NCBI GenBank assembly: GCA_028281025.1
Contig: JANQKR010000034.1
Span: forward strand, 73,848 to 137,847
DNA length: 64,000 bases
Reading direction: 5' to 3'
Source of the DNA: Croceivirga sp.
Lineage (GTDB): Bacteria; Bacteroidota; Bacteroidia; Flavobacteriales; Flavobacteriaceae
In this document: positions 34,900 through 44,228 of the stretch, one piece after another
Position numbering within the stretch: position 1 is the first letter of the stretch
Layout of the letters: each line of letters starts with the position of its first letter
Position numbers and translations under genes: made by a program
Notes under the pieces: generated by a model
What the model was told of the DNA's origin: nothing
What the model saw: the letters and a program-made list of their open reading frames with translations, nothing else
Database searches by the model: none

Positions 34900-35439
34900 A
34901 TGGCAATGAACAAAGCGAAAAACTTAGCACTGGCAACAACCTTGGCTCTTGGGGGTATCTTCTCTGGTAAGGCACAAACCAACGACTTGGCCATGGCCAA
35001 TGTTCCTGCCTCATCCCGTGCAAGTATCAATAGTAATTTGACTCAGCCTGATGTTCGCGCTCACAAAGGTGATGGTAAAGCCATGCAAGCTTCTTTTGAT
35101 GGCAATATTGCTATCCATACCTTCCATAGCAAACATGACCCGATTAGCGGTTTTAGATATGCCAGAGGTCTTGCCAATGGTTTCGCCAGCCGTGATAAAA
35201 CTGGCAATAATCCCATCTATATTACTTCAACCCATCAAGACAATTTGGATATCCCAAACACATATTCATATGTTTACATTAATGGCATAACTTGGAAATT
35301 CGAAGGAAACGATGTTTTGTCTCCTAAATTTATTGGTCAGTATGCACCGTTGATTATGGCTGACTATGTGAAGGCTCACGGCAAGGATAAGCTCATTCCA
35401 ATTAATCAAGAACCCAACCTGATTGCTTCATACGAGTAA
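34900..35439 (+). CDS. Secreted hypothetical protein
   Basis: 179 aa from the ATG at 34900. Signal peptide 'MNKAKNLALATTLALGGIFSGKAQT' (Sec type, cleavage near KAQ-TN). The mature part has 'GNIAIHTFHSKHDPISGFRYARGLANGFASRD' and 'LDIPNTYSYVYINGITWKFEG'. No known family. Convergent with the coiled-coil gene at 35443, 3 bp apart. Confidence 0.6.
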   Translation: MAMNKAKNLALATTLALGGIFSGKAQTNDLAMANVPASSRASINSNLTQPDVRAHKGDGKAMQASFDGNIAIHTFHSKHDPISGFRYARGLANGFASRDKTGNNPIYITSTHQDNLDIPNTYSYVYINGITWKFEGNDVLSPKFIGQYAPLIMADYVKAHGKDKLIPINQEPNLIASYE

Positions 35440-35442
35440 TTG

Positions 35443-36249
35443 CTAAAAATCGAAGCCGCCAGGACTTGGCGGTGGTGTATTCGAATTATTAGCTTCATTG
35501 GTCTCGACAGGGTTTTCTAAGAGCTCACTTGTCTCCTTGGAATAATTGACCTCGCGTCCTAAATCGTAAAGCTTATCATTTTTTCTATCACTTTGGTTTG
35601 CATGGGCGTAAGCAGCATCATAATCTACACCCGTTTCATTTTGCGCCTTTTGTTTAATTGCGTCTAATTCTTGTTGGAGTTTTTCTCTATCAGCCTGGCT
35701 TAAATCACCGTTTTCAAGGAGCTTTTCAAATTCTTGAATTTTGTCCTTAATACTCTCTATCAAAGTTTCCTGGGTCAGCGTTTCCTGCTGGTCGAATTCA
35801 TCCGATTGCGCCATGATTTCTTCATCGCTCATAGCCGCTACATCGTCTGGGTTGATATGATATTCATTGATAAACATCTCGCGAAGAGCATCAATATCAC
35901 CGTTCTCTTTGTATTGTCTCAAGTGGTTTTGTCTATCAACACTCTCATTAAATGCGGTTATATCGGCGTTAATCGCCGCTGCTAGCTCTTCGGCTTGTTT
36001 GAATATCTTCTGCACATGCATAATGTAGTCGAACAGCTTTTTGAATTTTTCATCTTTTTTAAAGGCCAGTTTACCCCCATCTGCAAAGGCAAATGCAGCG
36101 TTTTTAGGAATGATAAAATCATGCCCCTTTAAGGTATGATGAAAGTGGTGTTTCTCCTGCTCAGCAGTTTTCTCGCGCAAAATTTCTTGCGCTTCAGCTT
36201 GAAAGTCTACCTGTTTGTTAAAGGCCTGTGTAAGCACTTTTATCTCCAC
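35443..36249 (-). CDS. Coiled-coil hypothetical protein
   Basis: About 268 aa from a GTG at 36249; an open frame reaches 36288 with a TTG. Acidic, Gln- and Glu-rich helices ('IESIKDKIQEFEKLLENGDLSQADREKLQQELDAIKQK') and a proline-rich end 'NTPPPSPGGFDF'. Possibly a structural or DNA-transfer accessory; no known domain. Start uncertain. Confidence 0.6.
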   Translation of the reverse strand: MEIKVLTQAFNKQVDFQAEAQEILREKTAEQEKHHFHHTLKGHDFIIPKNAAFAFADGGKLAFKKDEKFKKLFDYIMHVQKIFKQAEELAAAINADITAFNESVDRQNHLRQYKENGDIDALREMFINEYHINPDDVAAMSDEEIMAQSDEFDQQETLTQETLIESIKDKIQEFEKLLENGDLSQADREKLQQELDAIKQKAQNETGVDYDAAYAHANQSDRKNDKLYDLGREVNYSKETSELLENPVETNEANNSNTPPPSPGGFDF

Positions 36250-36414
36250 ATTAATTACATGAATAGTGTGACATAGAAGACTTAACAATCAGTTATTATG
36301 TAAATGGCATTTTAGCTAAATTTTATTGGTTTTTTAGATAAATATAAAATTATCCATGTCTATATTTGCTATATTTGGATATAATTGATATACTTTAATT
36401 AAGGAGAAAGAATC

Positions 36415-36648
36415 ATGAATATTAGTTTTACCGATAAACAAACAGAGTATATTGCCTCTCAGGTGCAATCAGGGGATTTTCAAAATGCGAGTGAAGTGGT
36501 GAGGGACGCACTAAGGCTCCACCAGGTTTATCGACACCGTGTAATTGAAGAGCTTAAGGCAGAAATCGAGAGGGGTTGGAGCGGTGAGACGAGCAAGCGC
36601 AGTATAACTGACATCATCGAGGCCAAAAAATCTTCTAGGCTACAATAA
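36415..36648 (+). CDS. parD: ParD-like antitoxin
   Basis: 77 aa. Ribbon-helix-helix pattern 'MNISFTDKQTEYIASQVQSGDFQNASEVVRDALRLHQ' followed by a toxin-binding tail. AGGAGAAAG precedes the ATG. The stop abuts the toxin start. Should bind its own promoter and neutralise ParE. Confidence 0.9.
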   Translation: MNISFTDKQTEYIASQVQSGDFQNASEVVRDALRLHQVYRHRVIEELKAEIERGWSGETSKRSITDIIEAKKSSRLQ

Positions 36649-36957
36649 ATGTCAAATAAACCAATCCGTTATGAGCTATCTGAAATAGCTGATAGTGATA
36701 TCGATGCTATTTTTGATTATACCGAAAGGGAATATGGTTTTGATAAGGCTGTAGGGTATGTTTCTGGTTTTGAAGAACTTTTTAGCTTATTGCTAGATAA
36801 CCCTGAACTTGGCCGAATACGTTCCGAGATTAGAGATGGACTTCGCAGTATTCCAAAAGACGAGCATATTGTTTTCTATCGCATTTTAAGTGACCATATT
36901 AGAATTGTCCGTGTTTTACATGGGAGCAGAGACTTGCCCAACTTTCTAAAAGGGTGA
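36649..36957 (+). CDS. parE: ParE-like toxin
   Basis: 102 aa, RelE/ParE superfamily: 'YELSEIADSDIDAIFDYTEREYGFDKA', 'PELGRIRSEIRDGLRSIPKDEHIVFYRILSDHIRIVRVLHGSRD'. ParE members poison gyrase. With ParD it would stabilise element 2 against loss. Confidence 0.9.
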   Translation: MSNKPIRYELSEIADSDIDAIFDYTEREYGFDKAVGYVSGFEELFSLLLDNPELGRIRSEIRDGLRSIPKDEHIVFYRILSDHIRIVRVLHGSRDLPNFLKG

Positions 36958-36994
36958 TAATCTTTTTTATTTTTCTATAGCAGCGAAATTTTGA

Positions 36995-37501
36995 ATGACC
37001 AATAAACTCAGAGTAGGGTACATACCCGTAACATCAGAGATAATATCACAAATAAAATTCCATCAAAAACGAACTGGTGTTGGTCCTCAAAAATTGCTTC
37101 GAGCCAAAAGAGATAGCTTGCCAAATGGCCTATCATCTTCGGTCATATATAATTGGATTAATGGTAAATCTACCACAGCAAAAGAAGAGTTCTTGCAATA
37201 CGTGATTAGGCAATACAAGGCATTGCCCAATGCTTCGAGAGAGAAAAAAAGCAATAAAAGCTATAAGGAAGATTTAAGTACAATTCCGGAAAAGGACTGG
37301 CAGAGATTAAAGAAGATTCATGAGCTTACTGGAATCCTTCCTAGTAAGCTATTTCAGATATGTGACTGCCCCTATGACTTCCTATCCCCTCAAATTGTGA
37401 GCAATTGGCTTCGAGATAAAAACTATAAGGCCAAACCTGAATATGTCGAATGGGTTTTGATTAATAGTACATCAATTCTTAAAAAAGCGATTGAGATATA
37501 A
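36995..37501 (+). CDS. Protein with two tandem HTH-like repeats
   Basis: 168 aa made of two alike halves: 'ISQIKFHQKRTGVGPQKLLRAKRDSLPNGLSSSVIYNWINGK' and 'WQRLKKIHELTGILPSKLFQICDCPYDFLSPQIVSNWLRDK'. Each looks like a helix-turn-helix in which 'VIYNWINGK/IVSNWLRDK' would be the recognition helix. A DNA-binding protein by internal repetition; target unknown. It lies between ParDE and the DUF488 pair. Confidence 0.6.
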   Translation: MTNKLRVGYIPVTSEIISQIKFHQKRTGVGPQKLLRAKRDSLPNGLSSSVIYNWINGKSTTAKEEFLQYVIRQYKALPNASREKKSNKSYKEDLSTIPEKDWQRLKKIHELTGILPSKLFQICDCPYDFLSPQIVSNWLRDKNYKAKPEYVEWVLINSTSILKKAIEI

Positions 37502-37582
37502 TAGTATCAAATTATCCATCGTTTGAATTAAAAGGTGAAAGCCTTGTATAGGGTATAAAAACAGCCGTATTATCTTTGTGTC

Positions 37583-38467
37583 ATGTTTTATCGTAGAAAA
37601 ATCATATTGTCTTTATTGGAAATTTTGGGTGGAGAGGCGGAAAAATTGAGGCTTCATAAGCTCTTATTTCTGTATTCGATGAAAAAACAAGACCCAGAAT
37701 ACGACTTTATTCCATATAAATATGGTTGCTATTCCCATTCAGCAAAAGCCGACCTTAATACTATGGTCAAAAAAGGTATGTTGTCGGAATCTGTCCGTAA
37801 CTATACCAAGCGGGACAAGAAAAGTTACTTGAGCGAATTAAAGGGGAATGACAAAGAACTATTAGCGGGGGTCATTCAAGAATTTGGTGGTTTATCACGA
37901 AATGCCTTGATAAGACATACATACGTGCAATTCCCTTTCTATGCCATTAATAGCCGGATGGCCAAGGACATTTTGACGAAGGAAAAGATGGATGTTGTGA
38001 AGCGCAATATCCCAAACCAAAGCACTAAGGCGTTGTTTACCATTGGATATGAGGGGATTTCCCTAGAAAAATATCTTTTTAAACTTATTGAGAACAACGT
38101 TGGCGCCCTTGTGGATGTTAGAAGAAATCCATTGAGCATGAAATTTGGATTTAGCAAGTCACAACTTAAGAAATACTGTCAGAATATCGATATTGCATAT
38201 TATCATATTCCTAAAGTGGGGATTGTTTCTGATAAGAGGCAAAACTTAGCCACTCAAGCCGACTATGATGCGCTTTTTAAAGATTATTGCAACACGACCT
38301 TAAAAGAGACTGCTGACAGCCAATATGAAATATTAGACCTACTTAATAAACATAATAGAATTGCACTAACATGTTTTGAAGCAGAGCCATGTCAATGTCA
38401 CAGGTCACATCTTGCCAAGCATATTTCCGAATTACCGGAATTCGAGTATCAATTAGCGCATCTGTAA
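37583..38467 (+). CDS. DUF4065-like / DUF488 fusion protein
   Basis: 294 aa. N-terminal about 130 residues resemble a SocA/DUF4065 ('Panacea')-type domain ('EKLRLHKLLFLYSMKKQDPEYDFIPYKYGCYSHSAKADLNTMVKKG'). The C-terminal domain is DUF488 ('LFTIGYEGISLEKYLFKLIENNVGALVDVRRNPLS', 'YYHIPKVG'). It ends with the Cys/His set 'LTCFEAEPCQCHRSHLAKHI', which may bind metal. One base pair separates its stop from the next gene, so the two work as a pair. Confidence 0.75.
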   Translation: MFYRRKIILSLLEILGGEAEKLRLHKLLFLYSMKKQDPEYDFIPYKYGCYSHSAKADLNTMVKKGMLSESVRNYTKRDKKSYLSELKGNDKELLAGVIQEFGGLSRNALIRHTYVQFPFYAINSRMAKDILTKEKMDVVKRNIPNQSTKALFTIGYEGISLEKYLFKLIENNVGALVDVRRNPLSMKFGFSKSQLKKYCQNIDIAYYHIPKVGIVSDKRQNLATQADYDALFKDYCNTTLKETADSQYEILDLLNKHNRIALTCFEAEPCQCHRSHLAKHISELPEFEYQLAHL

Positions 38468-39295
38468 ATGGCTCGAAAAAAAGTACTTCTCACGGTCACC
38501 ACCTATCCCTTGCCATCTAGAAGTTATGATGAGCTGGTTTGCACCGCAGGAATACTTGAAAATGGCGAATGGATAAGGATTTATCCTGTCCCTCTAAGTT
38601 TTCTTATTGGCCAACGTCAATCAGGAAAGATGGCGAGTTTCAAATACAATTGGATTGAACTCGACCTTCAAAAACGAACTGATGACAAAAGACCTGAGAG
38701 TTACTCTCCGAGCAATTATGACTTTAAGGACATCAAATTACTAGACAGGGTGGACACAAGAGGCAATTGGTTTAAAAGGAAGGAGCTGTGCCTTAAAAAC
38801 GTTTACACCAATTTTGAAACCCTCATCGAGGAGTCAAAGAAGCCTAATTACAAATCTTTAGCAACCTTCAAGCCTACAGAAGTGATTAAGGTTGAAATTG
38901 TAGAAGATGATAGAGAATGGAAAGATGAATGGGTTGAGTTGAGAAAGCAGGGAGATTTATTTGCCGAAGCTCAATCACCTGAAACTATGATTCCAAAACT
39001 GCCATACAAATTCTATTACCATTTTAAAGATGCGACCGGAAAGAAGAGACGATTAATGATTGAAGATTGGGAAATCGGGGCTCTCTATTGGAAATGTCTA
39101 ACACAGGCGGAGGGAAATGAGGCAATTGCTCTTGAAAAAGTAAAACAACGTTTCGAAGATGAATTTATCAATCAAAAGGATTTATATTTCTTCGTTGGAA
39201 CAACAAAAAAGTTTCACATGATGAATGCACCTAATCCGTTTGTGATAATTGGGGTTTTTTATCCCAAAAAAGAGACCCAAATAAGTCTTTTTTAA
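38468..39295 (+). CDS. Unknown partner of the DUF488 protein
   Basis: 275 aa. Opening 'ARKKVLLTVTTYPLPSRSYDELVCTAGILENGEWIRIYPVPLSFL' is a pattern I associate with uncharacterised proteins coded next to DUF488 genes. The rest has 'YKFYYHFKDATGKKRRLMIEDWEIGALYWKC' and 'DLYFFVGTTKKFHMMNAPNPFVIIGVFYP'. Start codon follows the upstream stop directly. No function assigned. Confidence 0.65.
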   Translation: MARKKVLLTVTTYPLPSRSYDELVCTAGILENGEWIRIYPVPLSFLIGQRQSGKMASFKYNWIELDLQKRTDDKRPESYSPSNYDFKDIKLLDRVDTRGNWFKRKELCLKNVYTNFETLIEESKKPNYKSLATFKPTEVIKVEIVEDDREWKDEWVELRKQGDLFAEAQSPETMIPKLPYKFYYHFKDATGKKRRLMIEDWEIGALYWKCLTQAEGNEAIALEKVKQRFEDEFINQKDLYFFVGTTKKFHMMNAPNPFVIIGVFYPKKETQISLF

Positions 39296-39347
39296 ATTTA
39301 ACTTAATCAGTAGGGCAAATTGCTATTGAATTCTTTACGACTTATTT

Positions 39348-40973
39348 TTAATTAGACCTTCTTTTTACCACTCTACCACTAAGAGGGTCGACTTGATGTC
39401 CATTTCTTCTCAAATCCCAGTGAATATGTTTTTCACCAACTAAATTTCCTGAAAACGCGTCTCCCTCACCAGAACCTATGGCAATTACTTGACCGGGCAT
39501 AACCGTATCACCTTTATGCACCAATACCTTTTTATGATGCATGGTTCTTGTATGCCATTCATTGCCCTCATCGTCAGTAAAGGTTATTTCTACCCGATAG
39601 CCAAGATATTCTCCAGACCTTGATTTCGCCTTCGAGGATCGAGTAACAGTTCCTGGTTTTATTCCATGGTATACAACTTCATCATCATATGTAGGATCCA
39701 AACTTCTTTCATCAAAACCATTATGGTATTGCGTCCAGCCTGATCTTGTATAACCCGGATAACCACCTAATTCAGAGTTTCTTGTCGGAGTGGCCTCAAC
39801 CCAATCAGTAACCTCAGAATTGTAACTTAAACTTTGTCCCAAAGGAGTAGCGGAAAATGGAGGCTTAACTACTTGAAGAAATATGATTTCATCCTCATGC
39901 CACTGAATCGGACCCCAAGTATCACCTTCTTCTACAATTGGTTCAGCAGTTTGATATGAATTTAAAAATACAGAAGTAAAAAGGTCTTTCAATTCATCGT
40001 AGAACTGAACATCAACTCTTTTATATTCATCAGGAATTAGGGGTATGATATGGTCATCAATTATTTTATGAACCGCGTCATCGGTAATACCGTTCGCGAT
40101 ACTTTCATATATAGCCGCGTCCAATTTCTCTATATCAACCTTACCCTCTATTACCAAATCACTAGTCGCTTGAGAGGCTGCTTTATTTAGTGCTTTTTCT
40201 GCGATTTCATTTACATAGTCACTATCAATTTCAACCTGAACTGCGCCCGAAGCAACGCTATTTACAAAATCCTTTAATGAATAATCCTCATTGTAAATTG
40301 CAATTTTCACTCCATCTTTTGCTAGACTATTAGAAATTGATGTTGCAGCATTTCTTGCATAATCGCTGCTGAATTCCATGCCCGAAACATAATCGCTGGC
40401 ATACCCTGAAACAGCACCCACAGTAACACTCCTTAGAAAATCTGCTTCAGTCATATCTTTATTGTATATTAATTTGTCGCAGAGAGCATTAGCAAAAGCG
40501 GCTCCCATGGGCCCTCCATAAGCACTTGCAGTGTAGACAAGAGCTTGTTTTAGTAAGTTTTTTGGCTCGGCAGCTGTTTCCAAAGCAGCGCTTGTCTTTT
40601 GGATACCATTAGAAGCCTCGTCGGTTATGTTTCCAAGAACTTTTCCAGATTCCTTTAGTGTTTCGTCTAAAGGGGTAGCTTCAATAATATCTTTTGTAAC
40701 TTCAGCACCTGCGTCTAGTACTTTCGTTCCTTGTTCAACACCATCCATCGCGGTCGTTGCGACATCATTTATGGCTTTTGTCCCAGTATCAATAGCGTCG
40801 TTCGCGGCTTTTGCCCCCCCCTTCACAACATTATCAAAAACCTTAGTTGGATTGGTTTCAACTTTAACTTTAACCTTAACTCTAACCTCGGGTGCCTTAG
40901 GTAATTTTAATTGACCAAAAGCAGTAAATCCAAAAAACAAAATTGTGAAAGTCGAAAAAATTAATTTCATCAA
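39348..40973 (-). CDS. Secreted M23-family metallopeptidase with long helical N-terminal region
   Basis: 541 aa. Signal peptide (MMKLIFSTFTILFFGFTAFG). Residues 30-140 are Val/Lys then Ala/Asp/Thr-rich helical segments with a repeating 'xxVxxGxKAxxDAxD' feel. The C-terminal domain carries the LytM zinc motifs: 'QYHNGFDERS' (HxxxD), and 'KHIHWDLRRNG' (HxH). Would cleave peptidoglycan peptides in the periplasm or outside. In this place it could open the wall for transfer, or act as an effector. The 303-bp gap upstream (40974-41276) is AT-rich with nothing else I can support. Confidence 0.8.
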   Translation of the reverse strand: MMKLIFSTFTILFFGFTAFGQLKLPKAPEVRVKVKVKVETNPTKVFDNVVKGGAKAANDAIDTGTKAINDVATTAMDGVEQGTKVLDAGAEVTKDIIEATPLDETLKESGKVLGNITDEASNGIQKTSAALETAAEPKNLLKQALVYTASAYGGPMGAAFANALCDKLIYNKDMTEADFLRSVTVGAVSGYASDYVSGMEFSSDYARNAATSISNSLAKDGVKIAIYNEDYSLKDFVNSVASGAVQVEIDSDYVNEIAEKALNKAASQATSDLVIEGKVDIEKLDAAIYESIANGITDDAVHKIIDDHIIPLIPDEYKRVDVQFYDELKDLFTSVFLNSYQTAEPIVEEGDTWGPIQWHEDEIIFLQVVKPPFSATPLGQSLSYNSEVTDWVEATPTRNSELGGYPGYTRSGWTQYHNGFDERSLDPTYDDEVVYHGIKPGTVTRSSKAKSRSGEYLGYRVEITFTDDEGNEWHTRTMHHKKVLVHKGDTVMPGQVIAIGSGEGDAFSGNLVGEKHIHWDLRRNGHQVDPLSGRVVKRRSN

Positions 40974-41276
40974 GAGTATGCATTAAATGTTAAAACTTGC
41001 TTAGATATTTATTTACTAGAAATTTTTCAAACAATTCTTATTTCAAACAAATAAAGCTTTGCAAAAGAATGTATTTATATAGGCAGGGGAGATAGCAACA
41101 TTAATGTAGCTTCGTAAAAGTAAGAATAATATTGGTTTATTCTGAAAGTGAATATTATCTATATGTTATCAAAGGATTTTGTGTAAATGATGTGATAATT
41201 TATCTTATGGAAAATTTAGTTTAGCAATCCTCATAGTCGGATATGTCTAAAAGTATGATTCATATATTTTTATAGA

Positions 41277-42260
41277 ATGAAGGAAAAGAAACTAGCCAAA
41301 ATTAGTTTCTACAATACCAATGGCATATCCTCAGATAAGCCAAAAGAATCATTTTGGGTTTCAGAATGGCAAGATAATTTTTCAATTAGCCAAGGTGATA
41401 ACACTTCAGATTTAGACTTTAAGTTAAATAGCCTTTCTCATAAGGTCGCAGATTCCATATTTGGGAGTGTCCAAAACTTTTACTCCAAATTACCCTACTT
41501 AACAACCGTGCATTCTTTTGGTGGAATCGATGCCGAAATGATAATTTCAAAAACTGAATTTGAAAAATGGGTCAGTTCTGAAAAGTCTGAAGAAACCCAT
41601 AAAGTTTTATATTATTACGATTTTCAAAATCTTACCGGCTCACTTCAAAACCTAATTCAAGAATCACGCCATCTCTTATGTGATTTTTATAAGACTTTAA
41701 ATGAGAATTCATTTATGCTTACTAAGAACCCTTTGGAAGCAAATATGCTCATGTTCGCCTCTGGCCGAAATGTAACGAATATCTTTTCAAAGATTAATCA
41801 CCTTTTCATTAATCTATCGAGTCAACTGGACTTTATTACTAAAATAGCTTACGAGTTAGAAAGACTCCCAGATAATTTCGGCCATTATCCAAAATTTAAA
41901 TCAAGCAACATTTTATATGGAGATTTAAGGAAAATTAAAGCTTTTAATTTCTCACAGACTGTATTTGAAAAAGGAGAGACTATTAAATTGATTATAAGTT
42001 TACGAAACGAGATAATCCATAACGCTTCTTTTGAAAATATCCCGAAGGTCTATCAAGTATTTAGCAATAACGAGCTAATTGAAAAGTTCATTCTAATTCC
42101 TGATCATACCGATGGTATTTTTCATTCCTATAAAAATCGGAATCGATTTTTTAGTTCCGATATGAAACTAAATGAGCAATTACCGGGATTAGTAACAGAA
42201 TTTTGGCGCAAGATGGAAATGACCATTGATAAAATAAGTATCTCGGCTGGCAACAATTAA
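41277..42260 (+). CDS. HEPN-like protein with RNEIIH motif
   Basis: 327 aa, mostly helical. Residues 243-248 read 'RNEIIH', the Rx4-6H motif of HEPN ribonucleases, inside 'TIKLIISLRNEIIHNASF' as in Cthe_2314-type HEPN proteins. The N-terminus 'MKEKKLAKISFYNTNGISSDKPKESFWVSEWQDNFS' is not recognised. It is the only plus-strand gene between two minus-strand clusters and is convergent with the TerY-type operon. An RNA-cleaving toxin or defence effector is plausible. Confidence 0.62.
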   Translation: MKEKKLAKISFYNTNGISSDKPKESFWVSEWQDNFSISQGDNTSDLDFKLNSLSHKVADSIFGSVQNFYSKLPYLTTVHSFGGIDAEMIISKTEFEKWVSSEKSEETHKVLYYYDFQNLTGSLQNLIQESRHLLCDFYKTLNENSFMLTKNPLEANMLMFASGRNVTNIFSKINHLFINLSSQLDFITKIAYELERLPDNFGHYPKFKSSNILYGDLRKIKAFNFSQTVFEKGETIKLIISLRNEIIHNASFENIPKVYQVFSNNELIEKFILIPDHTDGIFHSYKNRNRFFSSDMKLNEQLPGLVTEFWRKMEMTIDKISISAGNN

Positions 42261-42328
42261 GGTTGGGACAAACCAGCATTCTATCCCCCAAGAATCTAAT
42301 CTAAGTTGTTGTGATGGCTTTCTGTTAG

Positions 42329-43366
42329 TCAATTTGAAGGTTCCATATCTTTAAAAATTGAAATAAAGAAAGCATGTATTCCTGGAATCCATTGTGCAAA
42401 AATGAAAAAGGCCAGGATTATTGCAAACTCATCTTTGAATATTCCATGTCCGATTCCTAGAACGGCAGCAAATATAACTATAGACAGCAAGGCCAGAGGA
42501 TATGCAAGCGCAATAGACAAAAAGAACTTCATTGCCGTATTCAAATTATGGTTTGAGAACCATTTAATATCTTCGCCCATTACTTCTAGAAACCTCAGTT
42601 TTGAAAAAATCAGATATACAAATAGCGTAACGTAGGGAATATATTTTCTCTCAATCTTGATTTCCTTGTAAGATTCTAAACCCTCCAGAATGCTATTTGG
42701 TAAGAGAAATTCAATCCTCTCATAAAACACAAACAAGAAAATAATAATAGCTATTGTAAGAGCTTGATAAAAGAAATAAGTCTTCCTGAATTTATGGTCA
42801 TTAATCCTCATTGCATTTCTTACATTATGGACAAGAAAAGCTGGAAAAGAATAATGAGTCAACCGGGTTAGCCAAACTTGAACTATACTTTTTCCAAATT
42901 TTTGAAGAATGTACAGCACTCCTGTTGAAAGAAAAAGAGCACTTGAGAAACATACGGTGACGTAACTTTCGGTATAGAGCGGAAGAGCAAAAATAAATCC
43001 TGAAAACAAAATTATAGCAAGAATTGACGGAATGAGATTACCTCTTATCTCAACACGCCATGCGCAGCAAAAAACAAACAGGGTCATGGCAACCATAATA
43101 TAACTACTGATTACGCCAAACCGCTCAAAAACATAAACCAGTAAGATGTAGGAGAAAATTGTAAGCACAAAGAATGTTACTACAAATGAAAAGTTGCGTA
43201 ACATGCTTTTGTTAGAGTCTGTCCCTATTCTAGAAAATTGCCCTAAATAATTACGCCAATCTCTTTTAGTCATAAAAAGAAGATATCCAATCAGAATAAG
43301 AAGTGGCCAAAACGCGGCACTTAAATAAATTAAAAATTCGTTATTACCCTCAAATAAAGATTTCAT
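42329..43366 (-). CDS. Polytopic membrane protein, last gene of the TerY-type operon
   Basis: 345 aa with about nine to ten hydrophobic helices (for example 'FLIYLSAAFWPLLILIGYLLF', 'SFVVTFFVLTIFSYILLVYVF', 'FFLSIALAYPLALLSIVIFAA') and little soluble sequence. No transporter signature that I recognise. It follows the lipoprotein gene at 43395 by 28 bp. Confidence 0.65.
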   Translation of the reverse strand: MKSLFEGNNEFLIYLSAAFWPLLILIGYLLFMTKRDWRNYLGQFSRIGTDSNKSMLRNFSFVVTFFVLTIFSYILLVYVFERFGVISSYIMVAMTLFVFCCAWRVEIRGNLIPSILAIILFSGFIFALPLYTESYVTVCFSSALFLSTGVLYILQKFGKSIVQVWLTRLTHYSFPAFLVHNVRNAMRINDHKFRKTYFFYQALTIAIIIFLFVFYERIEFLLPNSILEGLESYKEIKIERKYIPYVTLFVYLIFSKLRFLEVMGEDIKWFSNHNLNTAMKFFLSIALAYPLALLSIVIFAAVLGIGHGIFKDEFAIILAFFIFAQWIPGIHAFFISIFKDMEPSN

Positions 43367-43394
43367 TTAACAATGAGATTTTGATGCAGGTAAA

Positions 43395-44228
43395 TCATTG
43401 ATTTCCAAGCTTCCTTTTCTTCGTTTTTAAAATCAAAAATGGACCCTGTTCCCAAAATTTTTTTTCGTTTTCAATTAAAAAAACACAACCATTACCGTTA
43501 TTAAAAAATCTATAACTGGTTTTTGGGTGAGAACTTAAAACATCCCATTTATCAACGGTATGCCCTAAAAAAACATCCTTACTTTTAAATCTTTCAATTC
43601 TGTGTTCGATACCAGAGATTCTAATTAAGTACCTCACCCTTAATCTTCCTTTTAGGGCAGATATTTCATTTTTTAGATTCTTTTCAATATTATTTTTTAT
43701 ATCTATATCTCTAACTAATTTTTCTTTTTCTAAAACTAGTGTTTTGTTATTTTCTTCTGATTTCTCATAGCTAGAAGTCAAATCAAGAATACGTTGTTGT
43801 TGCCTATCCACCCTACGGCGAAAACTTGAAATAACCCTATTCAAAACTGCTTTTTCCCTTGATAGCTTGGATATTTCTTTTTCTCTTTGGCTTAACTCCT
43901 TTTTAACTTTATCAATATCGCTCATTAGTTCAGAGAGAAAATCATCTTCGTATGATAGACCTTCGGCACTAATTTCATCCAAGTATAATTCTGATGTTTC
44001 TATTGAAATGATAGCTTCCTGTATATGCAAGAGAGAATTTGTCCATTTTTCAAAGGTTCTATCCTGAAAGCTTAGTTGTTCTCTTAAAACACTAATCTGC
44101 TGCTTTAGGCCATTCACTTCAGAAGAACAATCTTCACTCTCTTCCTCATGAACTTTATCTGTGCAACTAAGCAACAAGTGAAGAATTATAAATAAGGCCA
44201 GTTTTAGCGAATTTTTGTGAACTCCCAT
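43395..44228 (-). CDS. Coiled-coil lipoprotein
   Basis: 277 aa. 'LALFIILHLLLSC|TDKVHEEESEDC' is a lipoprotein signal with acidic export context. A long coiled coil follows (about 35-190: 'VNGLKQQISVLREQLSFQDR', 'IDKVKKELSQREKEISKLSREKAVLNR'), then a small C-terminal domain 'KWDVLSSHPKTSYRFFNNGNGCVFLIENEKKFW'. Could bridge membrane layers. Overlaps the upstream gene by 25 bp. Confidence 0.7.
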   Translation of the reverse strand: MGVHKNSLKLALFIILHLLLSCTDKVHEEESEDCSSEVNGLKQQISVLREQLSFQDRTFEKWTNSLLHIQEAIISIETSELYLDEISAEGLSYEDDFLSELMSDIDKVKKELSQREKEISKLSREKAVLNRVISSFRRRVDRQQQRILDLTSSYEKSEENNKTLVLEKEKLVRDIDIKNNIEKNLKNEISALKGRLRVRYLIRISGIEHRIERFKSKDVFLGHTVDKWDVLSSHPKTSYRFFNNGNGCVFLIENEKKFWEQGPFLILKTKKRKLGNQ

